Source: CAG-964 sp902789345 (GTDB lineage: Bacteria > Bacillota > Clostridia > Oscillospirales > Acutalibacteraceae). Taken from it: a stretch of 64,000 nt of DNA. The stretch is taken from assembly GCA_052117325.1 (NCBI GenBank), contig JBQKJJ010000008.1; one strand, written 5' to 3'. This document shows positions 43,740-53,287 of the stretch, one piece after another (position 1 is the stretch's first letter; every line of letters begins with the position of its first letter). Both the position numbers and the translations under genes were made by a program. The notes beneath the pieces were generated by a model. It saw nothing but the letters and a program-made list of their open reading frames with translations. It was not told the origin of the DNA and made no database searches.

Positions 43740-46700
43740 TTAAGGAGTTGACCAAGAACCGTTGTATGCTTTGCCTGAGCCTGATGTAATAGTAAACTTT
43801 GTATTACCGTTAGCAGGTATTTTCAGGTTTACAGTTTGGTTCCATACACCTGCGCCCCACTGATGCTCTGCTGATGCCGGGTTACATCTGACAAATATAA
43901 TATTTTCACTATATTGGCTAAACTCTTCGATAACATCGTTAGGCACATCAACCTTGTACAGGCTGTCATTAACCTTTGTCATAGTATACCAATTACAATG
44001 TGTATCTGAACCCGGCTCACATATATAGGCTTCATACCTTGCGTCAGCCTGTTTCCAGTCGCTGTTTAGTTCCAAATACAGTGTTGTGGTTGTAACCTTT
44101 TCAAACTCAGCTGTAATAGTTGAATCATCAAAGCGTGAGGTTTTTACAGTTATATTTGTCTGAAGACCGCTACCATCTTCTCCCCATTTAGCAAAGTTAT
44201 AGCCGCTGTTAGGATTCGCAGTTAATGTGAAAGTTGTTCCAACCGGCACATACAAAGTTTTTGTTCCACCCTCTGCTACTGTTCCGTCTGCAATTTTATC
44301 ATAATCACATGAATATGACATTGTGCCGCCTGTACCGCAAACAAGATCAACCTTAATCATCTGTACAAATACAGGTGTTAGGTCTGCCATAGTAACTGCT
44401 GTACCGTTCACAGACAAGCCGCCGTCTTCAGCAACATCTACCTTAACCGGGTTGTCAGTAGAAACAGAAGCTCCGTTTACTGACCAGTTAGTAAAGCCGT
44501 AACCATCTGTAGGTGTAGCCTTTACATAGAATGAAGTACCCTTTTGAACTGTCAACTGGGAGTCATTCTGTGTTGAAGCGTCTGTACCCATAGTAACTGT
44601 ACCATTAGTTACAGTAGGTGCCTTAACTGTTACATAGTCGTCATTAGCCTCTGCCTTAAAGCTTGCAACAATTTCAAGTGTTGCACCGACAGCGGCACTT
44701 GAACCAAGGTATGTGTCCTTGTTGAAAGTAAACTGATATGTGCCGCTCTTAGTTGGGTCAATGCCAAGCAGAGCAAAATCATCTGATGTAATAGTTTGGT
44801 TACCGATTCTTAGGCTTTCCAGCTGGCTGATGTATGGTACATCATTCTCTGTGTAGCCTGTAGGATAGTAAGAAACCTTTATTGTCTTACCCTCTGTTAC
44901 AATACGAACACCGTTACTTGAAACATTACCGGCCTTTGAATCGTTGATATATGTTGTGCCGTCAGTAGTGTATCTTGCTGATGTAGAAATGTTAAATGTA
45001 TCCTCTGTAGGTGTATCAGGTGTTACATTAGGGTCTGCCTCACCAAGGTTGAAGTATGAAGGAGACTTAGAAACATATGTGTAATTTCCTCTCTTCATAA
45101 CTGTATAGCAAGTGAAGTAGTAGTTGTGTGAAGCTTCTGTATTCTTTAGGTCAAATACAATATTAGCTCTGTTTTTGTTTGTTAGGTTTACTTGACCGGC
45201 ATTGTATCTGCCATTCCATTTTGTACCTGTTTGGTCATACTCTGTGCCGTCAAAGTCGCCTCTGCCCTGTACTGTATAGTACTTAATTTGTGCAGAATAA
45301 CCGTTTATTGTGCTTGAGCTTGAGCCAAGAGCTGCCTTAATGTCAGCCTCTGTAAACTTAGAAGCATTTGCATAGTCACCTGTATTCTTAATAAGAACAT
45401 AGCCAAGTGCTGAAATGTCCTGGTCAAGGTCTGCTGAACCAACAGCATCGAATATAACATTTACACGAGTACGGTCAGTATCGTTTATTGAGTAAGAATC
45501 ATAAATTCTCTCAGAAGCGGCTGCCGCATAGCCTGTGCCTGTACCTGTAGGCATATAGGTTATCTTGCTGTCAGCTGTAACCTCAGGCGCGTCAAGCTGT
45601 GTATAATCCTCGTCTGTATCATATACAGCCTTTAGGTCCATATTATCTGTAATACGGTAATTATATGTGTAGTTAGTAGAAACAGGAACCCACTTCTTGC
45701 TTGAAGATGCACCGCCCTCAATAGCTACACGCTTAGCCCAATACTTAAATGTATGTTCTACGCCGTTTGTGTCTGTGTACTTTTCAGGTGCTGTATAAGC
45801 ACTGCTGCCTGTGCTTGTCAAAATCAAAGAGTTGAAGTGACCCTGTGCAAGCGAAGTCTTAACAGCATAGTTGTCGTTTTCAAGCTGAGGGAATGTTAGG
45901 TTTACCTTGTAATTCTTCTGTGCTGCGTTGTAGGTTACAACCAAAACCTTTGTGTCTGTACCAACAAGAGCCTGAATATCAGCAGGTACGCCCTCTGCCT
46001 TAGGTGTAGAAGTATCGTCCTTATCTGTAAGAAGAGAAAGCTTTGTGTTGAGATATGCATCAGTTAAAGTTCTATACTCAACATTCTGCTGAATATCGTC
46101 ATCTACACTGTACTCCATAAGAACATTACTAACCTCAGGAAGTGAATCCTTTAGCTTTGTCTTACCGTCTTCGGTTAGGTTACCGTTTGAATCAACAATA
46201 CTGTTAATGTCACCGGCAACGCTTCTTGTAAAGTATGTGTAGTGATTATCAAGGTCTGTAGGCAAGCCTGTTTCAACAGCTCTGTCCTGATATCTGTAAA
46301 GAACAGTTACCTTTTGGTTAGTGTTGTTTACAATATAGCGTGCTGTATATCCTGCACCTGATGTTGGGAACTTAGCGTTAAAGCCGTTTGTTTCGCTTAC
46401 CATATTGCTGTTGTTTGCTGCGCTGCTTGCAAGGCTGACACCTGAAACTGAATATGTACCGCTGGTGCTTTCAGTCTCAGTAATTCTGTACTCTGTACCT
46501 ACAGGCACGCCTGCAATAGTAAGTGTTTCACCATTTTTCAGCTGAACAGTACCTTCGCTGCCAAGAGTTTTTGTACCATCAACGCCGCTTACGGTGTAGT
46601 TCAGGCCTTCGTAAACTTTCCACTCAGAATCGCTTGTTCCGCCAAAAATGTTGCGCATCTGGATTTTGAATGTAAAGTATTCGTCTGCGTTTGAGTTTTC

Positions 46701-49028
46701 GTTTACAATATTCTTTGTAAATGCAACACTACCAACCTTAACCTCGTTAGTGTATTCAGCTTTTATCTTTACTGCACTGTCAGAACTATCTCCAAAATTA
46801 TAAGAACCGTCGCCATTCTGAGTTAGCTCAGAACCTGAGTTATCTGTAACTTTTAGTGTAGTATTGTAGTAGTCGCTGCGGCTTCTGCCGTTGTCTTTTG
46901 AAGTTGGCTGATTTTGTGTTAGGTTTGGCAAATCAAAGGACTTTAGTGTATCCTGATTTGTCAGCTTAAATTTACTTCCGTTAGTAAACTGGTCGTTAAA
47001 AGTACCAGACTGGTTATACAGCAACTCAACTGTACCGTTTGTAGGTGTACCTTTACCTTTGGTATTATCTGTACTGTTTTTATCTTCCCAAACAAAATTG
47101 GTTTTGCCTACAGAGGTAAATGTACCTGCTGACGGATTTGTAAAAGGTGTACCTGTCTGTGTATCAGATGAATAACCCTTTTGCAGAACCTCGGTATTAC
47201 CGTAAATGTCCTTACGGGTAAAGTCCTCTGTAACAGAAGCTGTTTGGTTGCCGGTGGCTGAAGCTGAGTTAGACTCTACAGTAGTCTGGAAAGCGTCCTT
47301 ATCAGCTGTTTTAAGTGTATCGTCTACAAGAGCACTGTTTACAGAAGAAGTGTTTATCTTCTGATCAACTGTCAAAGAGTTAGTCTGTGGCAGGAAGAAT
47401 TCGAAAGATAGGTTAGAATCAAACAAGCCACGCTCCATGTAGAAGATGGTCATTGTATGAGTCTTTGTTGTGTCCTTCAAAATTTTCTGTACATTTTCCG
47501 GAATAGCCTGTGTTGTTGAGTCATTTGTAAAACTAATGCTTGCTGTGTTCTTGTCACTAACCTTATCGTATGTACCATTATAGTAGCCGGAAGTGTAGCT
47601 GACTTCCATGTCTGCAAGGTTAATAGAACCGCTTGCCATTGCGTGAGAACCACCTAGGTCAAGCACAAGATGACCGTCAATGTATACCCACATATCATCG
47701 TCACCGGTGAAGTTAAACTGCATTTTTTCACCGTTTACTACACCGCTTTTGTTAGGCATTGCATAGTCAATGTCAAACCTTGTACCAAAGCAGTTGGTAA
47801 TGTTCTCAATCTTATCAGGTTGTGACTGGTTAAATGGGTAATAACCGGCTGCATCGTTCTGAGCACCACTTGTGTTTTTACAACCCTTTACCACTTGGTT
47901 AAGGTTTTTAATCTGACCGGTTGTAACATCAAGACTGCGGTTTTTGTTAATAGCTGAGTTATAGCTATACCAAGCATTACCTGAAGCTCTTGTTGTAACC
48001 TTAGTTTCAAACTTTAGGTTGTCGTACTTACTTTGGATTTTACTGTTAGCATTGGCCGCCATAAAAGCGTCACTAAACTGTGGCAGTTCAATGCCGTTTT
48101 GCTGAATAGTACCATTCTTACTAAGTGTGCTGTCAACCAAGCCCTGTGCAACTGACTTAATACTGTCGCTGCTGGCACCATCTTGTCTGTTAGCACCGTT
48201 AGCTACACTGACAAAATTGAAGTAGTTCTTTGCCCAGTCAAGTGTACCAGTTGCACCTTTATCATCGTTACCCGCACGAATATTACCTTGGTACAAAGGT
48301 GTAACCGAAACACCGTTTACCTTACCGTCTTTAGATTGATTTTGGAACCACTCTGTAACAGCAGCATTGTACTGCTTGTATACACCTTCATCAAATACAG
48401 ATTTTGCCTGACCATTTGTTGAGTCTACAGCATAATTTTGCTCTTTTGTCAATGTACCGCTTATCGCATTTGCAGAAGCAATTTGATTTGCTGTTCTGTA
48501 GTTGTACATTGTAGCATTAAGCCAACCGGTTGATACTGATGAAGAAGATACACTAACAGTACCATCTGAACCAACTGTATAAACATTACCTTCTTCGATA
48601 TCATAGTCGGACTTGCTAATAAGATTGCTACACAAGAAATTTTGTGTGTTATTTAATAGATCAGTGCGAACAGTAGAAACATTTTTACCTACGCCTGCAT
48701 TATCATCCAAACCGTAGTTAGTGTCTGAGAAGAAGTAGCTGTCAGCGTCATACCAGTCAGCACTGCTAGGAAAAGTAACAGTAAACACACCGTTTGAGCC
48801 GGACATTGTGTAATGTGATGTATAACTGCTCTTACCAACAAACACATGAGCATACTGCCAGCCACTGGCCTTAAGTGTGATAGTTTTGCCGGCAATGCTG
48901 CCACCGGCAGCACCGGCAGTAACAGTTGTGCCGACCATACAAACTGTGAACAGTGAAATAATCATCAGTACTGTAAGCAAAACTGAAACAGAGCGTTTTG
49001 ACATACGCTTTAATGTTTTCACATTCAT
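43740..49028 (-). CDS. Giant secreted fibro-slime surface protein with Cna-B-like, InlB-type and CBM26-like domains
   Basis: A 1762-residue exported protein. Signal peptide 1-41; a PA14-like fibro-slime domain at about 330-560 with FTGDDDMWVYIDGHLVLDLGG-type core (residues near 440); a Cna-B/DUF7601-like beta domain at about 760-860 (FTKNIVNENSNADEYFTFKI, VPVGTEYRITETES); long Ser/Thr/Asn-rich beta regions; two InlB-like bacterial repeats near 1480 and 1610 (TLTANPNSGYNFAKWGEDG); and a C-terminal 115-residue domain ending NLKIPANGNTKFTITSGSGK with aromatic WNQT and ENIIFVRCNP, similar to CBM26 starch-binding modules. No sortase motif, dockerin or membrane tail is seen, so its anchoring is unclear. 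Likely an adhesin or glycan-binding fibre. Start ATG with AGGAGG; structured leader upstream. Confidence 0.82.
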   Translation of the reverse strand: MNVKTLKRMSKRSVSVLLTVLMIISLFTVCMVGTTVTAGAAGGSIAGKTITLKASGWQYAHVFVGKSSYTSHYTMSGSNGVFTVTFPSSADWYDADSYFFSDTNYGLDDNAGVGKNVSTVRTDLLNNTQNFLCSNLISKSDYDIEEGNVYTVGSDGTVSVSSSSVSTGWLNATMYNYRTANQIASANAISGTLTKEQNYAVDSTNGQAKSVFDEGVYKQYNAAVTEWFQNQSKDGKVNGVSVTPLYQGNIRAGNDDKGATGTLDWAKNYFNFVSVANGANRQDGASSDSIKSVAQGLVDSTLSKNGTIQQNGIELPQFSDAFMAANANSKIQSKYDNLKFETKVTTRASGNAWYSYNSAINKNRSLDVTTGQIKNLNQVVKGCKNTSGAQNDAAGYYPFNQSQPDKIENITNCFGTRFDIDYAMPNKSGVVNGEKMQFNFTGDDDMWVYIDGHLVLDLGGSHAMASGSINLADMEVSYTSGYYNGTYDKVSDKNTASISFTNDSTTQAIPENVQKILKDTTKTHTMTIFYMERGLFDSNLSFEFFLPQTNSLTVDQKINTSSVNSALVDDTLKTADKDAFQTTVESNSASATGNQTASVTEDFTRKDIYGNTEVLQKGYSSDTQTGTPFTNPSAGTFTSVGKTNFVWEDKNSTDNTKGKGTPTNGTVELLYNQSGTFNDQFTNGSKFKLTNQDTLKSFDLPNLTQNQPTSKDNGRSRSDYYNTTLKVTDNSGSELTQNGDGSYNFGDSSDSAVKIKAEYTNEVKVGSVAFTKNIVNENSNADEYFTFKIQMRNIFGGTSDSEWKVYEGLNYTVSGVDGTKTLGSEGTVQLKNGETLTIAGVPVGTEYRITETESTSGTYSVSGVSLASSAANNSNMVSETNGFNAKFPTSGAGYTARYIVNNTNQKVTVLYRYQDRAVETGLPTDLDNHYTYFTRSVAGDINSIVDSNGNLTEDGKTKLKDSLPEVSNVLMEYSVDDDIQQNVEYRTLTDAYLNTKLSLLTDKDDTSTPKAEGVPADIQALVGTDTKVLVVTYNAAQKNYKVNLTFPQLENDNYAVKTSLAQGHFNSLILTSTGSSAYTAPEKYTDTNGVEHTFKYWAKRVAIEGGASSSKKWVPVSTNYTYNYRITDNMDLKAVYDTDEDYTQLDAPEVTADSKITYMPTGTGTGYAAAASERIYDSYSINDTDRTRVNVIFDAVGSADLDQDISALGYVLIKNTGDYANASKFTEADIKAALGSSSSTINGYSAQIKYYTVQGRGDFDGTEYDQTGTKWNGRYNAGQVNLTNKNRANIVFDLKNTEASHNYYFTCYTVMKRGNYTYVSKSPSYFNLGEADPNVTPDTPTEDTFNISTSARYTTDGTTYINDSKAGNVSSNGVRIVTEGKTIKVSYYPTGYTENDVPYISQLESLRIGNQTITSDDFALLGIDPTKSGTYQFTFNKDTYLGSSAAVGATLEIVASFKAEANDDYVTVKAPTVTNGTVTMGTDASTQNDSQLTVQKGTSFYVKATPTDGYGFTNWSVNGASVSTDNPVKVDVAEDGGLSVNGTAVTMADLTPVFVQMIKVDLVCGTGGTMSYSCDYDKIADGTVAEGGTKTLYVPVGTTFTLTANPNSGYNFAKWGEDGSGLQTNITVKTSRFDDSTITAEFEKVTTTTLYLELNSDWKQADARYEAYICEPGSDTHCNWYTMTKVNDSLYKVDVPNDVIEEFSQYSENIIFVRCNPASAEHQWGAGVWNQTVNLKIPANGNTKFTITSGSGKAYNGSWSTP

Positions 49029-49086
49029 TAAATTTAACCTCCTAAAATATTAATATAAAGATTTGTTAATATGGCAATTATTCCCC

Positions 49087-49141
49087 GCAGTGGTAATACC
49101 TGCTGACCTCCCAAGCCTGCCTAAAAATAGGCAAACACTGC
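49087..49141 (-). promoter_or_regulatory. Structured leader element of the giant surface protein mRNA
   Basis: In the 140-base leader, GCAGTG (49136-49141 on the minus strand) can pair with CACTGC (49087-49092), enclosing a hairpin GCCTA-AAAA-TAGGC (49119-49132) and a GGTAATACC palindrome (49092-49100). It is shaped like a cis-regulatory RNA but matches no riboswitch class I can recognise. Confidence 0.4.
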
Positions 49142-49177
49142 AAATGGGTATAAGTGCACATAGTTATTAACGGTATA

Positions 49178-49206
49178 ATTATAAACCAAAAATTTTATTT
49201 TTTCAA
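49178..49206 (-). promoter_or_regulatory. Promoter of the giant surface protein gene
   Basis: TTGAAA (49201-49206), 17 bases, TATAAT (49178-49183) on the minus strand; leader of about 142 bases. Confidence 0.65.
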
Positions 49207-49290
49207 TATTTTTGCTGTAAATCTATGCAATTCAATATAAAAAAAATTATGATAAGATTATGTTCTTTTTTGCAGGATTGACACCTAGTA

Positions 49291-49794
49291 TTATTTATAT
49301 GTAAAAACATACCGGACTGCCTCCTTTTTCATTTCTATTTTAATTATTTTACCGCTTTTTGTTTCGGCTGTAACTGTAAATTCGCTGTTGGAATGCTCTG
49401 TAATATCTCCCTTTGGCTGTATGTTTGGAAACGGCTGTTTTTCAGAAATAATGTTAAGCACTCTATTCAACTGCTGTGGCAGGCAGTCATTTGGGAGCTT
49501 TCCCACCGGAGAATATGACAGGCCGCTATGCTTCAATGTTAGTATATCTCCGCTATAGCTGTAGGCAAGCCCTTTTAGTATAGCAGGTTCGGAATAAGTA
49601 ATGGTTGTTATACCCCTACCAGTAGTTGTAACTATTAATACCGGATTACAGCAATTAGATTTTTTCACCTGAACCTGCGCAGTAAACGAAGTTGCCAAAG
49701 GTGCAGGAGGCGAACTTGTTTTGCAGGATGAACAGATAAAGGCAACCAGTATTAATACAGCTGCCAAAATTATACCCGCGCGGTATTTTTTCAT
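49291..49794 (-). CDS. Putative lipoprotein of unknown function
   Basis: From the ATG 49792-49794 (AAGGAG nine bases upstream) the protein has 167 residues: a lipoprotein signal with a hydrophobic core and ICSSC at residues 20-24, then a beta-rich domain with TTTGRGITTITYSEP and EFTVTAETKSGKIIKIEMKK. The open frame continues 29 codons upstream without a ribosome site or a signal sequence. The pattern (small lipoprotein reporting on a beta-stranded domain) recalls DUF-type lipoproteins next to sporulation or wall genes, but no family is recognised. It stands alone after the pgi unit. Confidence 0.65.
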   Translation of the reverse strand: MKKYRAGIILAAVLILVAFICSSCKTSSPPAPLATSFTAQVQVKKSNCCNPVLIVTTTGRGITTITYSEPAILKGLAYSYSGDILTLKHSGLSYSPVGKLPNDCLPQQLNRVLNIISEKQPFPNIQPKGDITEHSNSEFTVTAETKSGKIIKIEMKKEAVRYVFTYK

Positions 49795-49852
49795 ACAACA
49801 CCACTCCTTGTTTCTTGTAAAACTTATTACTAATATATATCTGCATTTAGGC

Positions 49853-49887
49853 AAAAAAATACCCTCGGCACACAATGCCAAGGGTAT
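49853..49887 (-). terminator. Terminator after the P-loop gene (pgi unit)
   Basis: Stem ATACCCT-GGCA with TGCC-AGGGTAT (49859-49870 and 49876-49887, one mismatch), loop of 5, followed by a seven-base U-run on the minus strand. Confidence 0.85.
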
Positions 49888-49918
49888 AAAATAATGCTGT
49901 ATGTAAAAATATTACCTA

Positions 49919-50335
49919 TTAAAGGTCAACAAGCTCTGCCTCGATGCCCTCAGGAAGATTTTCCTTTGCAGCAGAGATAAGCAGTGTTACATTTGTTTCT
50001 GAATTGTCGGCAAGAGCCTTAATTTTGCTGACAAACTCCTTTAGCTCGTCCATGTTGTCAGAGCAAATCTTGAATGTAGAGTCAACAAAAATGTCTGTAA
50101 CATCGTAGTTGCCTGCGCAGATACCGCTGATAAAACCAAACAGAACATCATAGCCCGACACATGGTATTGGTCAGTGTCGATTAGTCTTGCTTTGTGTGT
50201 AACATCGTAAGTAAGCTTTGCGCCCTTTTCGATAACAACTACGTTACCTGTTGACTTTGTTACAGCCTCGTTAGCAAGAGAAATAAGCTTCTTTGTTTTG
50301 CCGGAGCCTTTAATACCGATTAGTAAAGTTACCAT
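49919..50335 (-). CDS. Small P-loop NTP-binding protein of unknown function
   Basis: A 138-residue protein with a Walker A motif GIKGSGKTKKLI at residues 7-18 and a hydrophobic beta strand ending in Asp (VTDIFVDSTFK) that can serve as Walker B. The rest is a short alpha/beta fold; it is too small for a complete known ATPase family. AGGAGG precedes the ATG. It lies 95 bases downstream of pgi and shares its terminator, so it is probably co-transcribed. Function not recognised. Confidence 0.7.
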   Translation of the reverse strand: MVTLLIGIKGSGKTKKLISLANEAVTKSTGNVVVIEKGAKLTYDVTHKARLIDTDQYHVSGYDVLFGFISGICAGNYDVTDIFVDSTFKICSDNMDELKEFVSKIKALADNSETNVTLLISAAKENLPEGIEAELVDL

Positions 50336-50430
50336 AATAAATTCCTCCTATATATCCACAATAGTGGCATAATCTTTATAAGTTATATGTATATACCGAA
50401 CAGTCTATGCACGGTATTACTTACGGATAA

Positions 50431-51768
50431 TTAGCCTAAGCGAGCCTCAAGAGCTGCTTTTTCTGACTCGTAGCCAGGCTTGCCAAGCAAAGCAAACATA
50501 TTCTTTTTGTAGCTTTCAACGCCAGGCTGGTTAAATGGGTTTACAGCAAGCAAATAACCGCTGATAGCACAAGCCTTTTCAAAGAAATAAATCAAATAGC
50601 CAAGCTCTGACTCTGTCATTTCTTCAATTTCAAGCAGTACATTAGGAACACCGCCGTCGTTGTGAGCAAGCACAGTACCCTCAAAAGCCTTTTTGTTTAC
50701 AAAATCCATTGTTTTACCTGCAAGGAAGTTTAGGCCGTCAATGTTGCCGTCAATTTCGTCAAGAACAATTTCTTTCTTAGGCTTCTTAACATTAACAACA
50801 GTTTCAAACATACATCTTGTACCCTCTTGAATAAACTGACCCATTGAGTGTAGGTCTGTAGAGAATACAACGCCTGCCGGGAACAAGCCCTTATTGTCTT
50901 TACCTTCGCTTTCACCAAACAGCTGCTTGTACCACTCTGTCATCATAGTAAATGCAGGCTCGTAGCTAACAAGAATTTCTACACTCTTGCCTTTTCTGTT
51001 AAGAATGTTTCTTGTAGCCGCATACTTGTAGCAGTCATTTGTAGCAAGGTCGTCATTGTTAAAGTCGTTTTGAGCCTTAGCAGCACCTGCCATAAGAGCG
51101 TCAATATCAGCGCCCGACACTGCAATAGGAAGCAAACCTACAGCTGTAAGAACAGAGAAACGACCGCCAACATCATCAGGTACTACAAATGTTTCGTAGC
51201 CCTCCTGGTCAGCCAAAGCCTTTAGTGTACCCTTAGCCTTGTCGGTTGTGCAGAAAATTCTCTCCTTTGCGCCCTCTTTGCCATACTTCTTTTCAAGCAT
51301 TTCTCTGAATACTCTAAAAGCAATAGCAGGCTCGGTAGTTGTACCGGACTTTGAAATCATATTAATAGATACATCTCTGCCCTCGCAGATTTCCATAATC
51401 TCTGCAAGATATGTAGAGCTAATGCTGTTGCCTACATAGTAAATGTCAGGTGTATCTTTTTTCTTTGCATTATAATTCTGTGAGTGGATAAACTCAATAG
51501 CAGCTCTTGCTCCCAAGTAAGAACCACCAATACCTATAACTATAAATACATCTGTATTGCCCTTAATTTTCTCGGCCGCAGCCTTAATACGGGCAAACTC
51601 CTCTTTATCATAGTCAGTTGGCAAAGTAAGCCAGCCAATAAAGTCATTGCCCAGACCTGTACCGTTATGAAGAGCATCGTGCGCAGCCTTAACCTGTGAC
51701 GCAATAGCTGTGTATTCGTGCTCACTTACAAAGCCTGACAAATATTTGTCTGAAAATGTTGTTGCCAT
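50431..51768 (-). CDS. pgi: Glucose-6-phosphate isomerase
   Basis: Interconverts glucose 6-phosphate and fructose 6-phosphate in glycolysis. The 445 residues match the shorter Firmicutes form. Motifs include VFIVIGIGGSYLGARAAIEF, SKSGTTTEPAIAFRVFR, GVVFSTDLHSMGQFIQEG with the catalytic histidine region, and NPFNQPGVESYKKNMF. AGGAGG precedes the ATG and a TTGAAA-17-TATTAT promoter lies upstream. Confidence 0.97.
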   Translation of the reverse strand: MATTFSDKYLSGFVSEHEYTAIASQVKAAHDALHNGTGLGNDFIGWLTLPTDYDKEEFARIKAAAEKIKGNTDVFIVIGIGGSYLGARAAIEFIHSQNYNAKKKDTPDIYYVGNSISSTYLAEIMEICEGRDVSINMISKSGTTTEPAIAFRVFREMLEKKYGKEGAKERIFCTTDKAKGTLKALADQEGYETFVVPDDVGGRFSVLTAVGLLPIAVSGADIDALMAGAAKAQNDFNNDDLATNDCYKYAATRNILNRKGKSVEILVSYEPAFTMMTEWYKQLFGESEGKDNKGLFPAGVVFSTDLHSMGQFIQEGTRCMFETVVNVKKPKKEIVLDEIDGNIDGLNFLAGKTMDFVNKKAFEGTVLAHNDGGVPNVLLEIEEMTESELGYLIYFFEKACAISGYLLAVNPFNQPGVESYKKNMFALLGKPGYESEKAALEARLG

Positions 51769-51818
51769 TTTTAAGTCCTCCTAATCATCCTGTAAGTTAA
51801 TACAAGTAATATGTTTAT

Positions 51819-51847
51819 ATAATACAATATTTCAACCTTGTTTTCAA
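51819..51847 (-). promoter_or_regulatory. Promoter of pgi
   Basis: TTGAAA (51842-51847), 17 bases, TATTAT (51819-51824) on the minus strand; leader of about 45 bases. Confidence 0.6.
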
Positions 51848-51926
51848 GATATAATGTAAAAATTAATATGTTTTTTATATCTGCATTACAAACAGGAAAT
51901 ATCCTGCCTATTTTGCATATTAAGCG

Positions 51927-53198
51927 TTAAAAGCTTAGCAGCCCTTTGTCAAGCATAGACTGTGCCGCAAGCAAAACACCAACCCTTGCACTGTGAAAAT
52001 TCAGTCCGCCCTGCATCCACACTGCATATGGCTCTCTAAGAGGGGCATCAGCAGAAAGTTCTATAGTGGAGCCAAGCGTAAAAGCACCTGCCGCCATCAC
52101 AACCTTGTCGGCATATCCCGGCATATCGGAAGCCACCGGCACAACAAAGCTGTCTACGGCGCCGCCCTTTTGAATACCTCCGCAAAATGCCACCAAAGCC
52201 TCATTTGAGCCTAGCTTTAACAGCTGTATAATATCCCCACGCTTTTCGCTGTAGCCCGGAGTAGTGTCGAAGCCCAACAGCTCAAAAAGTGCGGCGGCAA
52301 ACACTGCTGTTTTTAGCGCCTCGCCTGTAGCGTGAGGAGCGTTAAACGCACCTAAGAACAATTCACGGTTTACTCCCAGTGTTGCTCCCTGCTCTTTGCC
52401 TATACCCGGTGTTGTAAGCCTGTAAGCACACTGCTCTACAAGGTCTTTTTTGCCTGCTATATAACCGCCTGTAGGCGCTATGCCGCCACCCGGATTTTTT
52501 ATAAGAGAGCCTGCCATAATGTCAACACCTACAGCAAGAGGCTGTATTTTTTCAACAAATTCACCGTAGCAGTTGTCAAGCATAACAATGGCGTTTGGTG
52601 CTTTCTTTTTTGCAATTTCGGCTATCTTTGCAATTTCATCAATTAACAGTGACGGGCGAAGGTCATAACCACGGGAGCGCTGTATGTAAACCATTTTTAA
52701 GTCGGGGGTAATCGCCTGCTCAATAGCCTTATAATCGGGCTTTCCCTGTGGTGTAAGCTTAACCTCGTCATATATAATTCCAAAATCCTTTAGCGAACCG
52801 GAATAATCACCTGACAGGCCTATAACGCTTTGCAGTGTGTCATACGGTGTGCCAACCACACTCAGCATAGTATCACTCGGACGAAGCATACCAAACAGTG
52901 CAACAGTAAGTGCATGAGTACCGCAAACAAAATTGTAACGAACTAAAGCGTCTTCTGCATCAAAAACAGTTGCATATATTTTGTCAAGGGCGTCTCTGCC
53001 TCTGTCATCAAAGCCATAGCCTGTAGAGGTGGAAAAATGGCTTTCACTAATGCCTGCATTTTGAAAAGCATACAGCATTTTTTGCGTATTGTAATCCTGT
53101 ATGTCATCTATTTCGCAAAATTTATCCTTAACAAGCTCCATAGCCTTGTCAGCGGCGGATAAAATTCGCCGGTCTATATTATGAAAAGGTGTATTCAT
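51927..53198 (-). CDS. Methionine gamma-lyase family PLP enzyme (aluminium resistance protein family)
   Basis: PLP-dependent fold-type I protein of 423 residues. The family (PF06838) was named after aluminium resistance and resembles cystathionine or methionine gamma-lyases; its reaction is not settled. Seen here are FVCGTHALTVALFGMLRPSD, VMLDNCYGEFVEK and the PLP-lysine region AGSLIKNPGGGIAPTGGYIAG. The ATG has AAAGGAAA upstream. It is often found near murein or peptide genes in Firmicutes; here the neighbours are a GNAT and two M42 peptidases. Confidence 0.9.
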   Translation of the reverse strand: MNTPFHNIDRRILSAADKAMELVKDKFCEIDDIQDYNTQKMLYAFQNAGISESHFSTSTGYGFDDRGRDALDKIYATVFDAEDALVRYNFVCGTHALTVALFGMLRPSDTMLSVVGTPYDTLQSVIGLSGDYSGSLKDFGIIYDEVKLTPQGKPDYKAIEQAITPDLKMVYIQRSRGYDLRPSLLIDEIAKIAEIAKKKAPNAIVMLDNCYGEFVEKIQPLAVGVDIMAGSLIKNPGGGIAPTGGYIAGKKDLVEQCAYRLTTPGIGKEQGATLGVNRELFLGAFNAPHATGEALKTAVFAAALFELLGFDTTPGYSEKRGDIIQLLKLGSNEALVAFCGGIQKGGAVDSFVVPVASDMPGYADKVVMAAGAFTLGSTIELSADAPLREPYAVWMQGGLNFHSARVGVLLAAQSMLDKGLLSF

Positions 53199-53287
53199 TT
53201 TCTATTTCCTTTCTAAGTTAAAAGCCCTGCGTAAGGTTTTGTTTATTAAAAAACAGCAGTTTTGTAACGGCTTTAGAGAATAAAAAT

